64,000 nucleotides of DNA from JAIBJN01 sp963838795 (GCA_963838795.1 CAWISL010000008.1:92929-156928), one strand, 5' to 3'. Numbered from the stretch's first letter, positions 41,893 through 50,281 are shown. Notes: generated by a model not told the origin, from the sequence alone. Numbers and translations: made by a program.

Positions 41893-42381
41893 TCAGCGGA
41901 TGATCTTGAACGTCAGCTGAGACTCGGTCTCGCTCACCTCGACCACCTTCAACTCTCCGTGCGCCTCCTTGTACTTCCCCGTCCCACCCGTGATCGCCAG
42001 CAGGAACGGCTCGCCTTCGGTTTCTTCGGAGAACGTCAGAAGCCCTTGAACCGTGATCTGCCCCTTTGGAAATTCTGCCGTGGCGACGCACTGCGCCGTC
42101 GCGGAGACCATCGGCTCCAACTGCACGAGCGTGCAGACCACGCCGTCGACGCCGACCTTCTCACCGGCGCGGAAAAAGTCACTCGAGGTGACGAACTGGT
42201 CTCCCAGGCTTTCTCCCGGCTCGCCTAGGTCGATCTCGGCCTCCTGCACGATGATCTCGGTGACGCGGATGACCTCGACGTCATCGTCGTCCCTGTCACG
42301 CGGGCCGGACGCGGAGGCGCCCGTGCCGAGCAGCGCGAACAGGAGGACGGCGACCGCCCCCAATCTGAGCTTGTTCTGCAT
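41893..42381 (-). CDS. Secreted allene-oxide-cyclase/dirigent-like barrel protein, copy 2
   Basis: The 162-residue paralogue keeps the signal peptide (LRLGAVAVLLFALLGTGASA), the acidic RDDDDVEVIRVTEI strand, SLGDQFVTSSDFFRAGEKVG, CVATAEFPKGQITVQGLL and ITGGTGKYKEAHGEL, and ends with the same TESQLTFKII. ATG 42381 has GGGGGAG three bases upstream. The two copies differ at many positions, so the duplication is old or the second copy was acquired. Extracytoplasmic ligand binding is inferred. Confidence 0.7.
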   Translation of the reverse strand: MQNKLRLGAVAVLLFALLGTGASASGPRDRDDDDVEVIRVTEIIVQEAEIDLGEPGESLGDQFVTSSDFFRAGEKVGVDGVVCTLVQLEPMVSATAQCVATAEFPKGQITVQGLLTFSEETEGEPFLLAITGGTGKYKEAHGELKVVEVSETESQLTFKIIR

Positions 42382-42619
42382 CACTCCCCCTTCCAAAGAT
42401 TCGCTCGGAGCATTGGGGCACAGCCGTCAAGCAGGCGGGCCCCGAATGCTCGGAAGCAGGAGTGTTGCCATCACCGGAGGTGCCTCGGATCACGCTCCTT
42501 GTGTTGGACGCCACCAACCTACTCCGCTCAGTCCGGGTGGTCAAAGAGTCGATCGCGGCTGTCCGTCACGCTGACCCCTCTTTGGGGCCGGCTCGCCGCG
42601 TAGTCTCGCGCTGCTTTAG

Positions 42620-43069
42620 CTAGGTGGGCTTGGCCGTCATGGCCCACACGGCGACCACGTTTGCGACCAGTGCGACCGTGGCGAGAGCCCCGGTAGCTCG
42701 GCCGAGGCCGACCTTTGACTTCCTCGACGCGATGCCCGCCAGCACGATCGAGACCACGAGAAGGATCGCTGTCAGATCGGTGACGACGACGCCGATCACG
42801 AGCCAGGCTGGATCATTCTCGCCGCCGAGCCCCTCCTTGGACGTGATCCACTCTCCGCCCACGAGCATTGCAACGTAGGCCGGCAGGCCGACGAAGAGCA
42901 GCAGGCGGAACGCGACCAGCCGGAGCCTGACGTCACCCGCGGACTCGGAGGCGGCGAGCAGAGCGACCGCCGCTGCGACGAGCACCCCGACGAACACCAT
43001 CGCGCCCAACACGTGTAGGAAGAGCGCGAAATCCCAGCTGTCGGGGCGGATCGCGGCGGGCACTGCCAT
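42620..43069 (-). CDS. Four-helix integral membrane protein
   Basis: The 149-residue protein has four hydrophobic segments (FLHVLGAMVFVGVLVAAAVA, LRLVAFRLLLFVGLPAYVAM, WLVIGVVVTDLTAILLVVSI, GALATVALVANVVAVWAM). The N-terminal His in the first helix resembles small cytochrome-like or DUF2269-like proteins, but I cannot assign a family. It stands alone between gene-free spacers. Confidence 0.6.
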   Translation of the reverse strand: MAVPAAIRPDSWDFALFLHVLGAMVFVGVLVAAAVALLAASESAGDVRLRLVAFRLLLFVGLPAYVAMLVGGEWITSKEGLGGENDPAWLVIGVVVTDLTAILLVVSIVLAGIASRKSKVGLGRATGALATVALVANVVAVWAMTAKPT

Positions 43070-43232
43070 GGCAGCCTAGCCCGGTCGAAGACCCGTCACC
43101 GCGCCTTCGACTTCGGCCCCGCAGGACGGCCCCCCACTCGGAGCAGCGCCGATTGAGATTCGCACTCGTTGACAAGAAAGTCCAGGCCCTGGGCGCCGTA
43201 ACGACTGAACTGACGCCGCATTGGACAGGGCC

Positions 43233-43262
43233 GAGGCGCAGGCCGCAAGGACTGCCTAGGAC
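43233..43262. repeat. Dispersed intergenic repeat type A, copy 2
   Basis: Second copy of the repeat at 39791-39820. A type B repeat follows directly, so the two units can be adjacent. Confidence 0.5.
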
Positions 43263-43275
43263 TACCCTGCCCACA

Positions 43276-43322
43276 CCCGGCGAGGTCAGGCTACGGCGGG
43301 TCGGGGCGGTTGCCTAGGTGGC
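43276..43322. repeat. Dispersed intergenic repeat type B, copy 1
   Basis: CCCGGCGAGG...CTACGGCG...CGG...TGCCTAGGTGGC here corresponds to 43658-43706, where the last part reads TGCCTAGATGGC. Most positions agree over about 47 bp with short gaps. The copies flank the only plus-strand gene of this run. Confidence 0.5.
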
Positions 43323-43389
43323 TGAAACGGCCGTGTATGAGCGGATTTGGCTGAGGGGCACCTCCCGGCCGTCATTAGAATCCCGGCCG

Positions 43390-43599
43390 ATGGCAATCGA
43401 GTTCGTCGTGCAGAGACTGCAGATCGGCGACTTCGTCCTAATTGACCTTCCTGGGCAGGGAGGGGAAGTCGAGGCGAAAGTGGCGGAGATCGATCGAACA
43501 GAACGGACGGTGCGCGTCACGCTGCGCGTCGAGGGGCGCGAAGACTTCGTGAAGGAGTGGCCTTTCGGCGAGATGGTCACCGTCGTGCGCGGCCCTTAG
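43390..43599 (+). CDS. Small SH3-like hypothetical protein
   Basis: The 69-residue protein (ATG 43390) looks like a small beta barrel: VQRLQIGDFVLIDLPGQGGE, VEAKVAEIDRTERTVRVTLR. No family is recognised. It is the only plus-strand gene between 37 and 45 kb and is bracketed by the two type B repeats. No Shine-Dalgarno is visible. Confidence 0.45.
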   Translation: MAIEFVVQRLQIGDFVLIDLPGQGGEVEAKVAEIDRTERTVRVTLRVEGREDFVKEWPFGEMVTVVRGP

Positions 43600-43657
43600 C
43601 CAGGCGCGGAAGCTAACCCGCGAGTTGATCGGGGTCGGGCCGGAACCCTTGCCCAAG

Positions 43658-43706
43658 CCCCGGCGAGAGGCAGCCTACGGCGCGCCGGGCGGCGTGCCTA
43701 GATGGC
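43658..43706. repeat. Dispersed intergenic repeat type B, copy 2
   Basis: Second copy of the repeat at 43276-43322. It overlaps the last codons of the DUF4177-like gene. Confidence 0.5.
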
Positions 43707-43926
43707 CGTTTCGGGCGCGTCAGTATCAGGGAGAGGCCGCTTGAAGATGACGACGTGGCCGTCTTTCTCACCATGAAGGCGACTGGCCCATGAGGACCCA
43801 AACGAGCTCCCAGCCTTCGGCTCCGAGTTGGTCGAACTGCTGCTCTAGATGGTCGCGGCGGAGCTCCTCTTTGTGGCGTCCCATGAAGCCGCCCGTGAGA
43901 ACCACCGTCTTGTAATCCCATTTCAT
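43698..43926 (-). pseudogene. DUF4177-like small protein with one-base insertion
   Basis: MKWDYKTVVLTGGFMGRHKE and LGAEGWELVWVLM give a DUF4177-like start, then the frame runs into a stop after SPSW. The next frame continues ASRLHGEKDGHVVIFKRPLP, DTDAPETAI and a stop at 43698. Reading the GGG at 43787-43789 (CCC on plus) as GG restores one 75-residue protein. A homopolymer sequencing error is likely. Function of the family is unknown. Confidence 0.6.
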
Positions 43927-44008
43927 GGCCGCGACCCTAAGGCCGGGTCGCCGGTCATGCAAGCAGCCGGGGCGGAGCGCTCGGGCGTTCAGCGAGCCGC
44001 CCGGGCCC

Positions 44009-44491
44009 CTACTCGGTCCCGCCCGTACCAAGCTCGGCCGTGTGCTCAGCAACCGCTGCCGCCAGGCACGCCTCGAGACGGCGCGCAAGCTCAGCGATGG
44101 CGGGTAACTTCTCTCGGTCGATGGCGTGCCAGCCCTCGGTGTAGGCGGGCGAATCCAGCCCAAGCAGCTCGCTGACGTCGACAACCTGGCGTGCCTCCGT
44201 CTTGTCGGTGTGCGCGTAGACCTGATCCCGCAGGCGCATGAGTTCGGCGTGGAGCTCGGGGTCGTCCGAGATCGGTGGCCAATTGGTGGATAGCGGGCCG
44301 ACGGCGTTTCTCGAACCGAAAGGACGCGCGTAACAGACGACGATCGCCGTCTCCAGCGCGCGGCACAGGTAGCCATTTACCCTCTCGGCGTTGAGAGCCT
44401 CAACCGCCGCGATGACCTGCAGCATGTCTCCGCGCGCAAGTTGGAAGCGGCGGATGTCGCCGAGGAGTCGGTTCCTCTCGGTCTCATGCAT
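44009..44491 (-). CDS. Helical hypothetical protein, HEPN-like
   Basis: The 160-residue protein is all-helical. LMRLRDQVYAHTDKTEAR resembles the Arg-x(4-6)-His region of HEPN ribonuclease domains, and YLCRALETAIVVCYARPFGS precedes it. The assignment to HEPN is tentative. ATG 44491 begins MHETERNRLLGDIRRFQLA. No nucleotidyltransferase partner is adjacent. A role in stress or defence is possible only if the HEPN likeness holds. Confidence 0.5.
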   Translation of the reverse strand: MHETERNRLLGDIRRFQLARGDMLQVIAAVEALNAERVNGYLCRALETAIVVCYARPFGSRNAVGPLSTNWPPISDDPELHAELMRLRDQVYAHTDKTEARQVVDVSELLGLDSPAYTEGWHAIDREKLPAIAELARRLEACLAAAVAEHTAELGTGGTE

Positions 44492-44714
44492 CGCCCGCAG
44501 ACTAGTCGGCCGCGGCTCGCCCACCCCGCTCACGCCGGAGAGGCCGTCCCTGCGCCTCGTCGGCAGGAAAGCGGCCTAGCCAAAGTCTGAGGGGCAGAAG
44601 TCCCTCAGGGCGGCCACGGGAAGCCAGATGCTTCCCAGGGCGCGCCAATCCCCGACGCGACGGCCCTTCTCAGCGGGTGGCCGTCCGTCGTTGGGCTCGC
44701 CAGGCGGAAACGGC

Positions 44715-44951
44715 CTACGGGATCACGCCGTCGTGGCCGAGTGCGTAGACGATCTCACGCCGGTCACGCAGGCGCACGTACTCCGAGGGCGTCATCAGGA
44801 CTTCCACGACGCAGGAGTCCATGCACTCACAAAGGAAGGCTCCATCCTGCGCCCCAAAGCCCCACAGCTCGTTGTAGATGCGGTCATTGGCCATCCGGGA
44901 AACGCTCTTCTTGCGGCCGGTCTCCACGACCTCTCCTTTTCTGCCCTCCAA
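44715..44951 (-). CDS. Cys-motif hypothetical protein (family member 3)
   Basis: The 78-residue protein carries AFLCECMDSCVVEVLMTPSE followed by YVRLRDRREIVYALGHDG. The C-E-C...C cluster and the following T-P-x-E-Y match the protein at 38954-39439. The N-terminal MEGRKGEVVETGRKKSVSR is weaker; a later ATG (MANDRIYNELWGFG) may be the start. Function is unknown. Confidence 0.5.
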   Translation of the reverse strand: MEGRKGEVVETGRKKSVSRMANDRIYNELWGFGAQDGAFLCECMDSCVVEVLMTPSEYVRLRDRREIVYALGHDGVIP

Positions 44952-45223
44952 GCCAGATTGGCCAGATGGAGGGTCAAGGAGGTCGGAGAGCGTTTGCTAC
45001 ACGAAGCTTAGCGCGCTAGGGGAGTTTTTGTGATTTTTGCCACGAGGATCTAGTCTGCAGGTGGCGCGTACCTGGCGTGCGGCCTCGCCGAGGATCGGAG
45101 GCGCTGCTTGGGTAGGCCCCTGCGGTACTCCGGCGAGCGAGTGGTACGCGCCATTTTCGTGCGGTCTTCCGCACCGTTGCGCCGCTGATCGGGCGTTAGA
45201 TGCCGGCGGTCGGCGTTCACCGG

Positions 45224-45520
45224 TTACTCGGCCTGCAGCAGGCTGTGCACCTCCATCGGCTCCAGACCCGGAGGTGGCCAGTCGCTGCTCACGGCGTCGG
45301 GACCGGCGACCTTGTGGAGAACCGGTGCGAGGCGCTCGTCGCGGAAGCGCCGATACGCGTCTTCCGATTCCCAGACCTCGAACACCCGCAGCTTCCCCTC
45401 ATAGAGCCCGGCCACGTGAAGGATCGCGCCGGTCGGCGTCTCCTCACCGATCTCGTCGTCGACTGCGTCGTAAACGTCGAGACCGACGCCCTCGACCGTC
45501 TGCACGTATGCCCATGCCAT
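45224..45520 (-). CDS. Dimeric alpha/beta-barrel (ABM-like) protein
   Basis: The 98-residue protein has a ferredoxin-like barrel pattern: ILHVAGLYEGKLRVFEVWES, EDAYRRFRDERLAPVLHKV and a C-terminal MEVHSLLQ. This matches antibiotic-biosynthesis monooxygenase-like or EthD-like folds. GAGGAGCGAGG precedes the ATG. It is isolated; substrate and role are unknown. Confidence 0.65.
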   Translation of the reverse strand: MAWAYVQTVEGVGLDVYDAVDDEIGEETPTGAILHVAGLYEGKLRVFEVWESEDAYRRFRDERLAPVLHKVAGPDAVSSDWPPPGLEPMEVHSLLQAE

Positions 45521-45643
45521 TGCCTCGCTCCTCTCATGTCAGAAGAAGATCGGCGCAGCCTCTCACCCCTGCGGGTCACCGTCCACCGGGCCGCCAGACG
45601 GCCGCGTATCGGCGAAGCACGGCGAGGAGAGTAGAGTCGCCCC

Positions 45644-45700
45644 ATGCACAACCTTCTGGCAAGGATCCGCAAGTTGTTGGGGCTCGGCCCGAAGGCGTAG
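45644..45700 (+). CDS. Possible 18-residue peptide gene
   Basis: An ATG frame encodes MHNLLARIRKLLGLGPKA, an amphipathic cationic helix ending after Gly-Pro-Lys-Ala. A GGAGAG lies upstream but about 12 bases from the ATG. It may be a real micropeptide or chance. I list it because of its composition in an otherwise gene-free stretch. Confidence 0.25.
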   Translation: MHNLLARIRKLLGLGPKA

Positions 45701-45830
45701 CCGCGCCCGGAGTCTCGAAGCGCACGCTCAACGCCGGCCGCCCACGCGAGCGAGGCGCTGATCCCGGCGGGCTGGCGAATGCAGCGAGGGGTGCGAAAGG
45801 GCAAGGGCAACTAGGATTAGCCCGAAGACG

Positions 45831-46050
45831 ATGGCCGCCAGCGGAGAGTGAAGTACTTGCCCAAGAGCTGAGCGCTCTAGGTCAGAGCCTCCGCGACCTT
45901 GAGAAGCGTCTGAGCGACGTCGAGAAGGTGAACGCGCGGCTGGAGGCGGCTGCGCTGTCCACCGCCCGCGCCTTGGAGGAGCTGTCAGCGCACTGGGACG
46001 CTGTCGCTGTGGCGATGCGCCGCGGCGAAGAGCCTGGGTCTGCGCTCTAG
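45831..46050 (+). CDS. Small coiled-coil protein with uncertain start
   Basis: The frame ending at 46050 encodes an unbroken coiled coil (ELSALGQSLRDLEKRLSDVE, KVNARLEAAALSTARALEEL) and a short tail. No start codon lies in this frame near its beginning. The ATG at 45831 is one base out of frame, so a lost base near 45840 would give a protein of about 72 residues. Function is unknown. Confidence 0.4.
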
Positions 46051-46503
46051 CGCAGGGCCGATACACAAAGCTCAGGGTGGATACACGGCTCCAGCGCAGG
46101 AGCGTCTGATTCCATGGCGCGAGGTTTTCAAGGCGGCCTGCACGGAGATAAGAGGTTCGCGGGGTGCCGACTTCGAGTTAGCCGCAGCCTGACCAGTGAG
46201 CTGGTGCCGCAGCTCGATCTGACCCGCGAACATCTACTCGCCCCGTCGGCCCGCAGGCTCGCGCGGCAAGCATCATCGGGAGCCCGCTGCTCGTCCTCGC
46301 GGGCACGAACTGACGCTCGGCTCCGCACCACGGGTGTGCGGCAGCGGAGGCGTTTCAGCGCGAGGGCGTTTAGGGCAACGAGCACGCTCGACCTTGGCAT
46401 CGCGGTGGCGCCGATCTCGGGCCTCAGTGTCAAGCCGAAACCTGTAGGTCTCCAACCAGGGGAGTCGTGTCCTGCGCGTGGCGCCTCTAACGTTCTTGGC
46501 GCG
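46051..46503. other. Gene-free stretch
   Basis: About 450 bases hold no frame with sensible protein composition on either strand. I see no clear hairpin terminator or repeat. It leads into the hypothetical gene at 46504. Confidence 0.45.
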
Positions 46504-47284
46504 ATGCCGATTCCGACGTACGAAGGCCGGCGAACGTACTTCTTCTTCGCCGACGTCGAGCCGAAGGAGCTGATGACGTTCGGCGTCGAGGCCGGGATCC
46601 AGCTCGACGACGACTCGACGCTCGACGTCCTCGGGCATGCTCTTGCCTACTGGTCGATCGCGGAGGAGCAGGACGTGTTGACTCTGCGCGCGTTCGTCCA
46701 GGACGTCTTCGACGTGACGCTCGCGATCTACGCGCTCATCCGCCTCGACCGTGGCGACAGGCGCGACGCGCTCCGGCTGCGCGCGGAGCTTCACTCGTGG
46801 CTCGAAGTCCGCGGCGTCGAGGCTCGCGCGAACGTCGTCGGAACGATCCACGAGCGCTGTGAGGCGGGCGCCGTCACGGAGCTGGACGGCCCGCGCGCCG
46901 GCGACTTCACGACCGCCGCGACCGCCGCGTGGCGCTTCGTCCGTGAGCCGACGTTGCGGCTCGCGTTCAAGGATCTCGGTTTCAGCCTCCGCGACCGCGG
47001 CGACGACGCCTTCCTCTACGCCTACCGGGCCGTGGAGAACGCGCGCCGCTTCCATGCGGACAAGGTCTCGGCGACGGAGACGAAACCCGTCTGGCCGCCG
47101 CTTCACTCCGCGCTGGACGAGCGAGGGGCAACTCCAACCGCTCACGGACGCCGCGACGTCGATTCGCCACGGCGATACGAAGAGCGCCGCTCTCGCCGCC
47201 GCTCGCGTGAATCGCGACGCGACCCTCGTACTCGCGGAAGACGTTCTCCGGCGACTCGCTCAGCGCGAGGGCGTGAGCTGGTAG
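46504..47284 (+). pseudogene. Hypothetical protein with one frameshift
   Basis: From ATG 46504 the frame gives a globular protein (YEGRRTYFFFADVEPKELMT, FGVEAGIQLDDDSTLDVLGH, RAFVQDVFDVTLAIYALIRL). Near 47115 coding passes to the next frame, which continues EGQLQPLTDAATSIRHGDTK, SAALAAARVNRDATLVLAED and stops at 47284. Removing one base gives about 259 residues. No family is recognised. The frameshift is probably an error, since composition stays coding-like on both sides. Confidence 0.5.
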
Positions 47285-47358
47285 CCGGCGCCCATCCCCG
47301 ACGTCGGGTGACGGGGTAGGGTTCGGGAGATGCCTCGTAAGGAACCCTCGGCGGCGTC

Positions 47359-47583
47359 ATGACGCATGATCGACTGCCCCCCAGCGAGTCCGACCCCGAG
47401 ACGGGGAGGGCAGAGCTCCGCTGCTCAGTTTGCGGCTAAGGGGTCATCGCAAGCGGCCCGCCGCCAGCCTGTCCCATGTGCCAGGCGAGCGCGTGGGAGA
47501 GCTTCCCTGGCGGCCTTTCGCTGCCGCGGATCGCGGCTCGGCATCCTCGCGCAACCCGCGCGTCAACGAGCGGCCCGAGATGA
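47359..47583 (+). pseudogene. Rubredoxin-like zinc-ribbon gene with in-frame TAA
   Basis: ATG 47359 opens a short frame with ELRCSVCG, then TAA (47437-47439), then GVIASGPPPACPMCQASAWE in the same frame. Related zinc ribbons have Tyr at the stop position (C-G-Y-G), so a TAC to TAA change or an error is likely. Two Cys-x2-Cys pairs would bind Zn or Fe. A similar broken copy lies at about 59930-60095. Confidence 0.4.
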
Positions 47584-47605
47584 GTGAGCGCCCACCGAGC
47601 GCCTC

Positions 47606-47797
47606 GTGACTGTGCCCAGCGTCGAGATCCTCAAGGACGAGAGACTGCTCGAGTGGCGCCTCGAGCGGTTCGCCGAGCTCGGTTTCTCAGCCGCCGAGTC
47701 TTCCGAGCTCGCCGAGTCGGAAGCGGACTGGCACCTCGCGGCCGCGCTCGCGTCGGCGGGCTGTCCGCTCGAGCTGCTGCGCCAGATCCTCCTCTAG
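47606..47797 (+). CDS. Small conserved-looking hypothetical protein
   Basis: The 63-residue protein (GTG 47606 or 47612) encodes VEILKDERLLEWRLERFAEL, GFSAAESSELAESEADWHLA, AALASAGCPLELLRQIL. It is a helical protein of a type common in Thermoleophilia-like genomes, without known function. It shares orientation with the next small gene, 68 bp downstream. Confidence 0.6.
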   Translation: MTVPSVEILKDERLLEWRLERFAELGFSAAESSELAESEADWHLAAALASAGCPLELLRQILL

Positions 47798-47865
47798 GTC
47801 GGGCGCGGCGATCGGGACTCGCCTGGCGGTCACCGCCAAGAACGCCGGCCGCTACACTCGATCCC

Positions 47866-48060
47866 ATGCCGACGCGCGCGGAGCCTCCCGCGCCGTGGCG
47901 TGATTGCCCGCGCTGCGGCTGGAGGAACTACCCGCGGGTCGAGCGGACGAGCCCGTTGACGGCCATGTGGGTCATCACGCGCTGCGACCGCTGCGGCGAG
48001 CCGCTCGAAGCTACAGCCGCCGTTCTGAGCACGTCCGGCGCGGCATCCCGCCGGCGGTAA
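47866..48060 (+). CDS. Small zinc-knuckle protein
   Basis: The 64-residue protein has two Cys-x2-Cys pairs (DCPRCGWRNY and TRCDRCGEPLE) spaced to form one zinc ribbon, with a Ser/Ala-rich tail. DNA or protein binding is usual for such ribbons. ATG 47866 has no strong Shine-Dalgarno. It ends 62 bp from the convergent NfuA-type gene. Confidence 0.5.
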   Translation: MPTRAEPPAPWRDCPRCGWRNYPRVERTSPLTAMWVITRCDRCGEPLEATAAVLSTSGAASRRR

Positions 48061-48122
48061 AGCGGAGCCCGAGCGAAAACCAGCGGATTACGAGTGCGCC
48101 GAGGAACTGCGCGCCCCTCGCG

Positions 48123-48773
48123 CTACTTCTTGGCCGTCTCGAAGTAGGGGTTGGTGCCGCTCGCGTGGTCGGTGACGTCGACGACCCGGGTGATCTCGGG
48201 CGCCGCCCCCGTGATGGCGACCTCGATCCCCTGCGTTAGCGTGACGGGCGCCATGGCGCAGCCCTGGCAGCCGCCGCTCAGGCGCAGGTAGGCGGTCGAG
48301 TCCTCGACGGCGACGAGCTCGGCGTGGCCGCCGTGGGCGGCGATGCTCGGGTTGATCTGCTCGGCGAGGATCTGCAGGACCCGCTGGGCGACGTCGCCTT
48401 TGAGGTCGGGGGGCGGTTGGCTCGCCGCCGCGACGGCCGGGCTCGGGCTGTTGGGGTTGACGATGAGGAGGGAGCCGAGGCTCAGGTTTCCCTCGAGATC
48501 GATGGTGGCGCCGCGCAGCTTCTCGACGCTATCGGCGGGGATGACGATCGCCAGGCCGTCGTGGTGCTGGACGACGTCGTCGGGTCCGGCGTCCTCGAGG
48601 AGCGGGAAGGACGCGGTGCTCTCGTACTCGCCGCCCGAGATTCCGATCACCTCGATCCTGAGCGCGAGGCGCTCGGGGTTGGGCTGCCCGGCGCGGACGC
48701 GGAGCACCTTTTCCCGGGCCAGGTCGGTGATTCGAACGACCGGCCCGCGGCCGGCGATGTCATCGGCGGTCAT
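48123..48773 (-). CDS. NfuA-type iron-sulfur cluster carrier
   Basis: The 216-residue protein has a degenerate HesB/IscA-like N-terminal domain (ALRIEVIGISGGEYESTASF) and a C-terminal NifU-like domain with the cluster ligands in RLSGGCQGCAMAPVTLTQGI. It ferries a 4Fe-4S cluster to apoproteins. The N-terminal domain lacks the usual Cys residues, as in NfuA of E. coli. ATG 48773 starts MTADDIAG. It is divergent from the ATP-grasp gene. Confidence 0.85.
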   Translation of the reverse strand: MTADDIAGRGPVVRITDLAREKVLRVRAGQPNPERLALRIEVIGISGGEYESTASFPLLEDAGPDDVVQHHDGLAIVIPADSVEKLRGATIDLEGNLSLGSLLIVNPNSPSPAVAAASQPPPDLKGDVAQRVLQILAEQINPSIAAHGGHAELVAVEDSTAYLRLSGGCQGCAMAPVTLTQGIEVAITGAAPEITRVVDVTDHASGTNPYFETAKK

Positions 48774-48832
48774 TGATCGATCCCGGCTCGAACGCCCATC
48801 CGTCGCGTGGCGACTCACAGCTAGGATACCGG

Positions 48833-50065
48833 GTGTCCTGCCTGCTTCTTCTGCTGCCCACGGCGGCGTACCGGGCGAAGGACTTCCTCGACGCGGCTGC
48901 GGCGCTCGGCGCCGAAGTGGTGGTCGCCTCCGAGCGGCGGCAGGCGCTTGCCGGGGTGATGGGAGACCGGGCGTTGCGCGTGAACCTGCGCCGCCCGGAG
49001 GCCGCCGCCCAGGCCATCGTCGCCCTCGCCGAGCGGACGCCCCTCGACGCCGTCGTGGCGGTCGACGATCACGGTGTCCTCGTCGCCGCGCTCGCCGCCG
49101 AGCGCCTCGGCCTCGCGCACAACCCGTCCGAGGCGGTGGCGGCAGCGCGGGACAAGGCGGCGATGCGCCGGGCGTTCGCGGCCGCCGGCCTTCCCCAGCC
49201 CGAGTACCGGATCGCGGGCCCGCGAGCGGACGTCGCCCTCCTCGCCGCCGAGGTCGGCTCTCCCTGCGTCGTTAAGCCCGTCTCGCTCTCGGCGAGCCGT
49301 GGCGTCATCCGCGCTGACGACCCGCCCGCCGCCGCCGCGGCCGCCGCGCGGATCCGGGAGATCCTGCGCGAGGCTGCGGAGGACCCGGACGGGCCGCTGC
49401 TCGTCGAGTGCTACCTCCCAGGCGTCGAGGTCGCTGTCGAGGGCCTGCTTCGGGGCGGCGCCCTCGAGGTGCTGGCGGTCTTCGACAAGCCCGATCCCCT
49501 CGAGGGTCCCTACTTCGAGGAGACGATCTACGTCACCCCCTCGCGCCTGCCGGCTGCGACTCTCGAGTCGATCACCCGCCTGACCGCCGGTGCCGCCTCC
49601 GCCCTCGGCTTAGTCGAGGGGCCGATCCACGCCGAGCTCAGGATCGACGGCACCCGAGCGTGGCTGCTCGAGCTCGCTGCGCGCTCGATCGGCGGGCTCT
49701 GCTCGCGGTCTTTGCGCTTCGGGCTGGGCGTGAGCCTCGAGGAGCTCATCCTCCGCCACGCCCTCGGGCTTCCCCTCGACGGCCTCGCCCGCGAGGAGGC
49801 CGCCTCCGGGGTGATGATGCTGCCGATTCCGAGGGCAGGAGTGCTCGAGGAGGTGCGCGGGCAGGACGAGGCCCTGGCGGTACCCGGGGTGACCGGGCTC
49901 GAGATCTCGATCGCGCGCGGCCGGCCGGTTCGGCCGCTGCCCGAGGGCGACCGCTACCTCGGCTTCCTCTTCGCCCGCGGCGAGACGCCCGAGGAGGTCG
50001 AAGAAGCGTTGCGTACCGCCCACGGTCGGCTCGAGATCGTGATCGGTGAGCCGTCGGACGGGTAG
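48833..50065 (+). CDS. ATP-grasp ligase, partner of a radical-SAM gene
   Basis: The 410-residue protein has the carbamoyl-phosphate-synthase-like ATP-grasp order: AVVAVDDHGVLVAALAAERL, DKAAMRRAFAAAGLPQPEYR, CVVKPVSLSASRGVIRADDP with the ATP-binding Lys, LVECYLPGVEVAVEGLLRGG, and ELRIDGTRAWLLELAARSIG for Mg. A TAGGAT -10-like box just before suggests a leaderless GTG 48833. Related genes sit next to the CUAEP/CCAEP-tail radical-SAM family, and a truncated relative of that family follows here after 16 bp. The substrate is unknown. Confidence 0.82.
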   Translation: MSCLLLLLPTAAYRAKDFLDAAAALGAEVVVASERRQALAGVMGDRALRVNLRRPEAAAQAIVALAERTPLDAVVAVDDHGVLVAALAAERLGLAHNPSEAVAAARDKAAMRRAFAAAGLPQPEYRIAGPRADVALLAAEVGSPCVVKPVSLSASRGVIRADDPPAAAAAAARIREILREAAEDPDGPLLVECYLPGVEVAVEGLLRGGALEVLAVFDKPDPLEGPYFEETIYVTPSRLPAATLESITRLTAGAASALGLVEGPIHAELRIDGTRAWLLELAARSIGGLCSRSLRFGLGVSLEELILRHALGLPLDGLAREEAASGVMMLPIPRAGVLEEVRGQDEALAVPGVTGLEISIARGRPVRPLPEGDRYLGFLFARGETPEEVEEALRTAHGRLEIVIGEPSDG

Positions 50066-50081
50066 CGGGCAGCCTGGCTGT

Positions 50082-50204
50082 ATGCGGGTTCTCTTGGTCT
50101 CGACGTACGAGCTCGGCCACCAGCCGCTGCACGTGGTCTCGCCCGCCGCCTTGCTGCGGCGGGTGGGCCACGACGTCCGCTGCCTCGACCTGTCGGTCGA
50201 GGGG
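50082..50204 (+). pseudogene. Radical-SAM protein, only the N-terminal 40 residues
   Basis: ATG 50082 begins RVLLVSTYELGHQPLHVVSP, AALLRRVGHDVRCLDLSVE, which matches the N-terminal cobalamin-binding-like part of CUAEP/CCAEP-tail radical-SAM proteins. After about codon 40 the likeness ends abruptly and the frame closes at 50315 without the Cys-x3-Cys-x2-Cys motif. The rest of the gene has been lost by a deletion or insertion at about 50205. Confidence 0.6.
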
Positions 50205-50281
50205 CGATGCCGAGGCGGCGCTGGGGTAGGCGCCGCGCGGAAGACCTCACCGGGAGGTGATGGTCAGGTCTCGGTGGCTAG

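Noticed and set aside
45190..45205. GTTAGAT as an integron attC core
   Set aside because: The seven bases fit the core consensus, but no paired core or folded arms lie within the usual distance, and no integron integrase is in the window.
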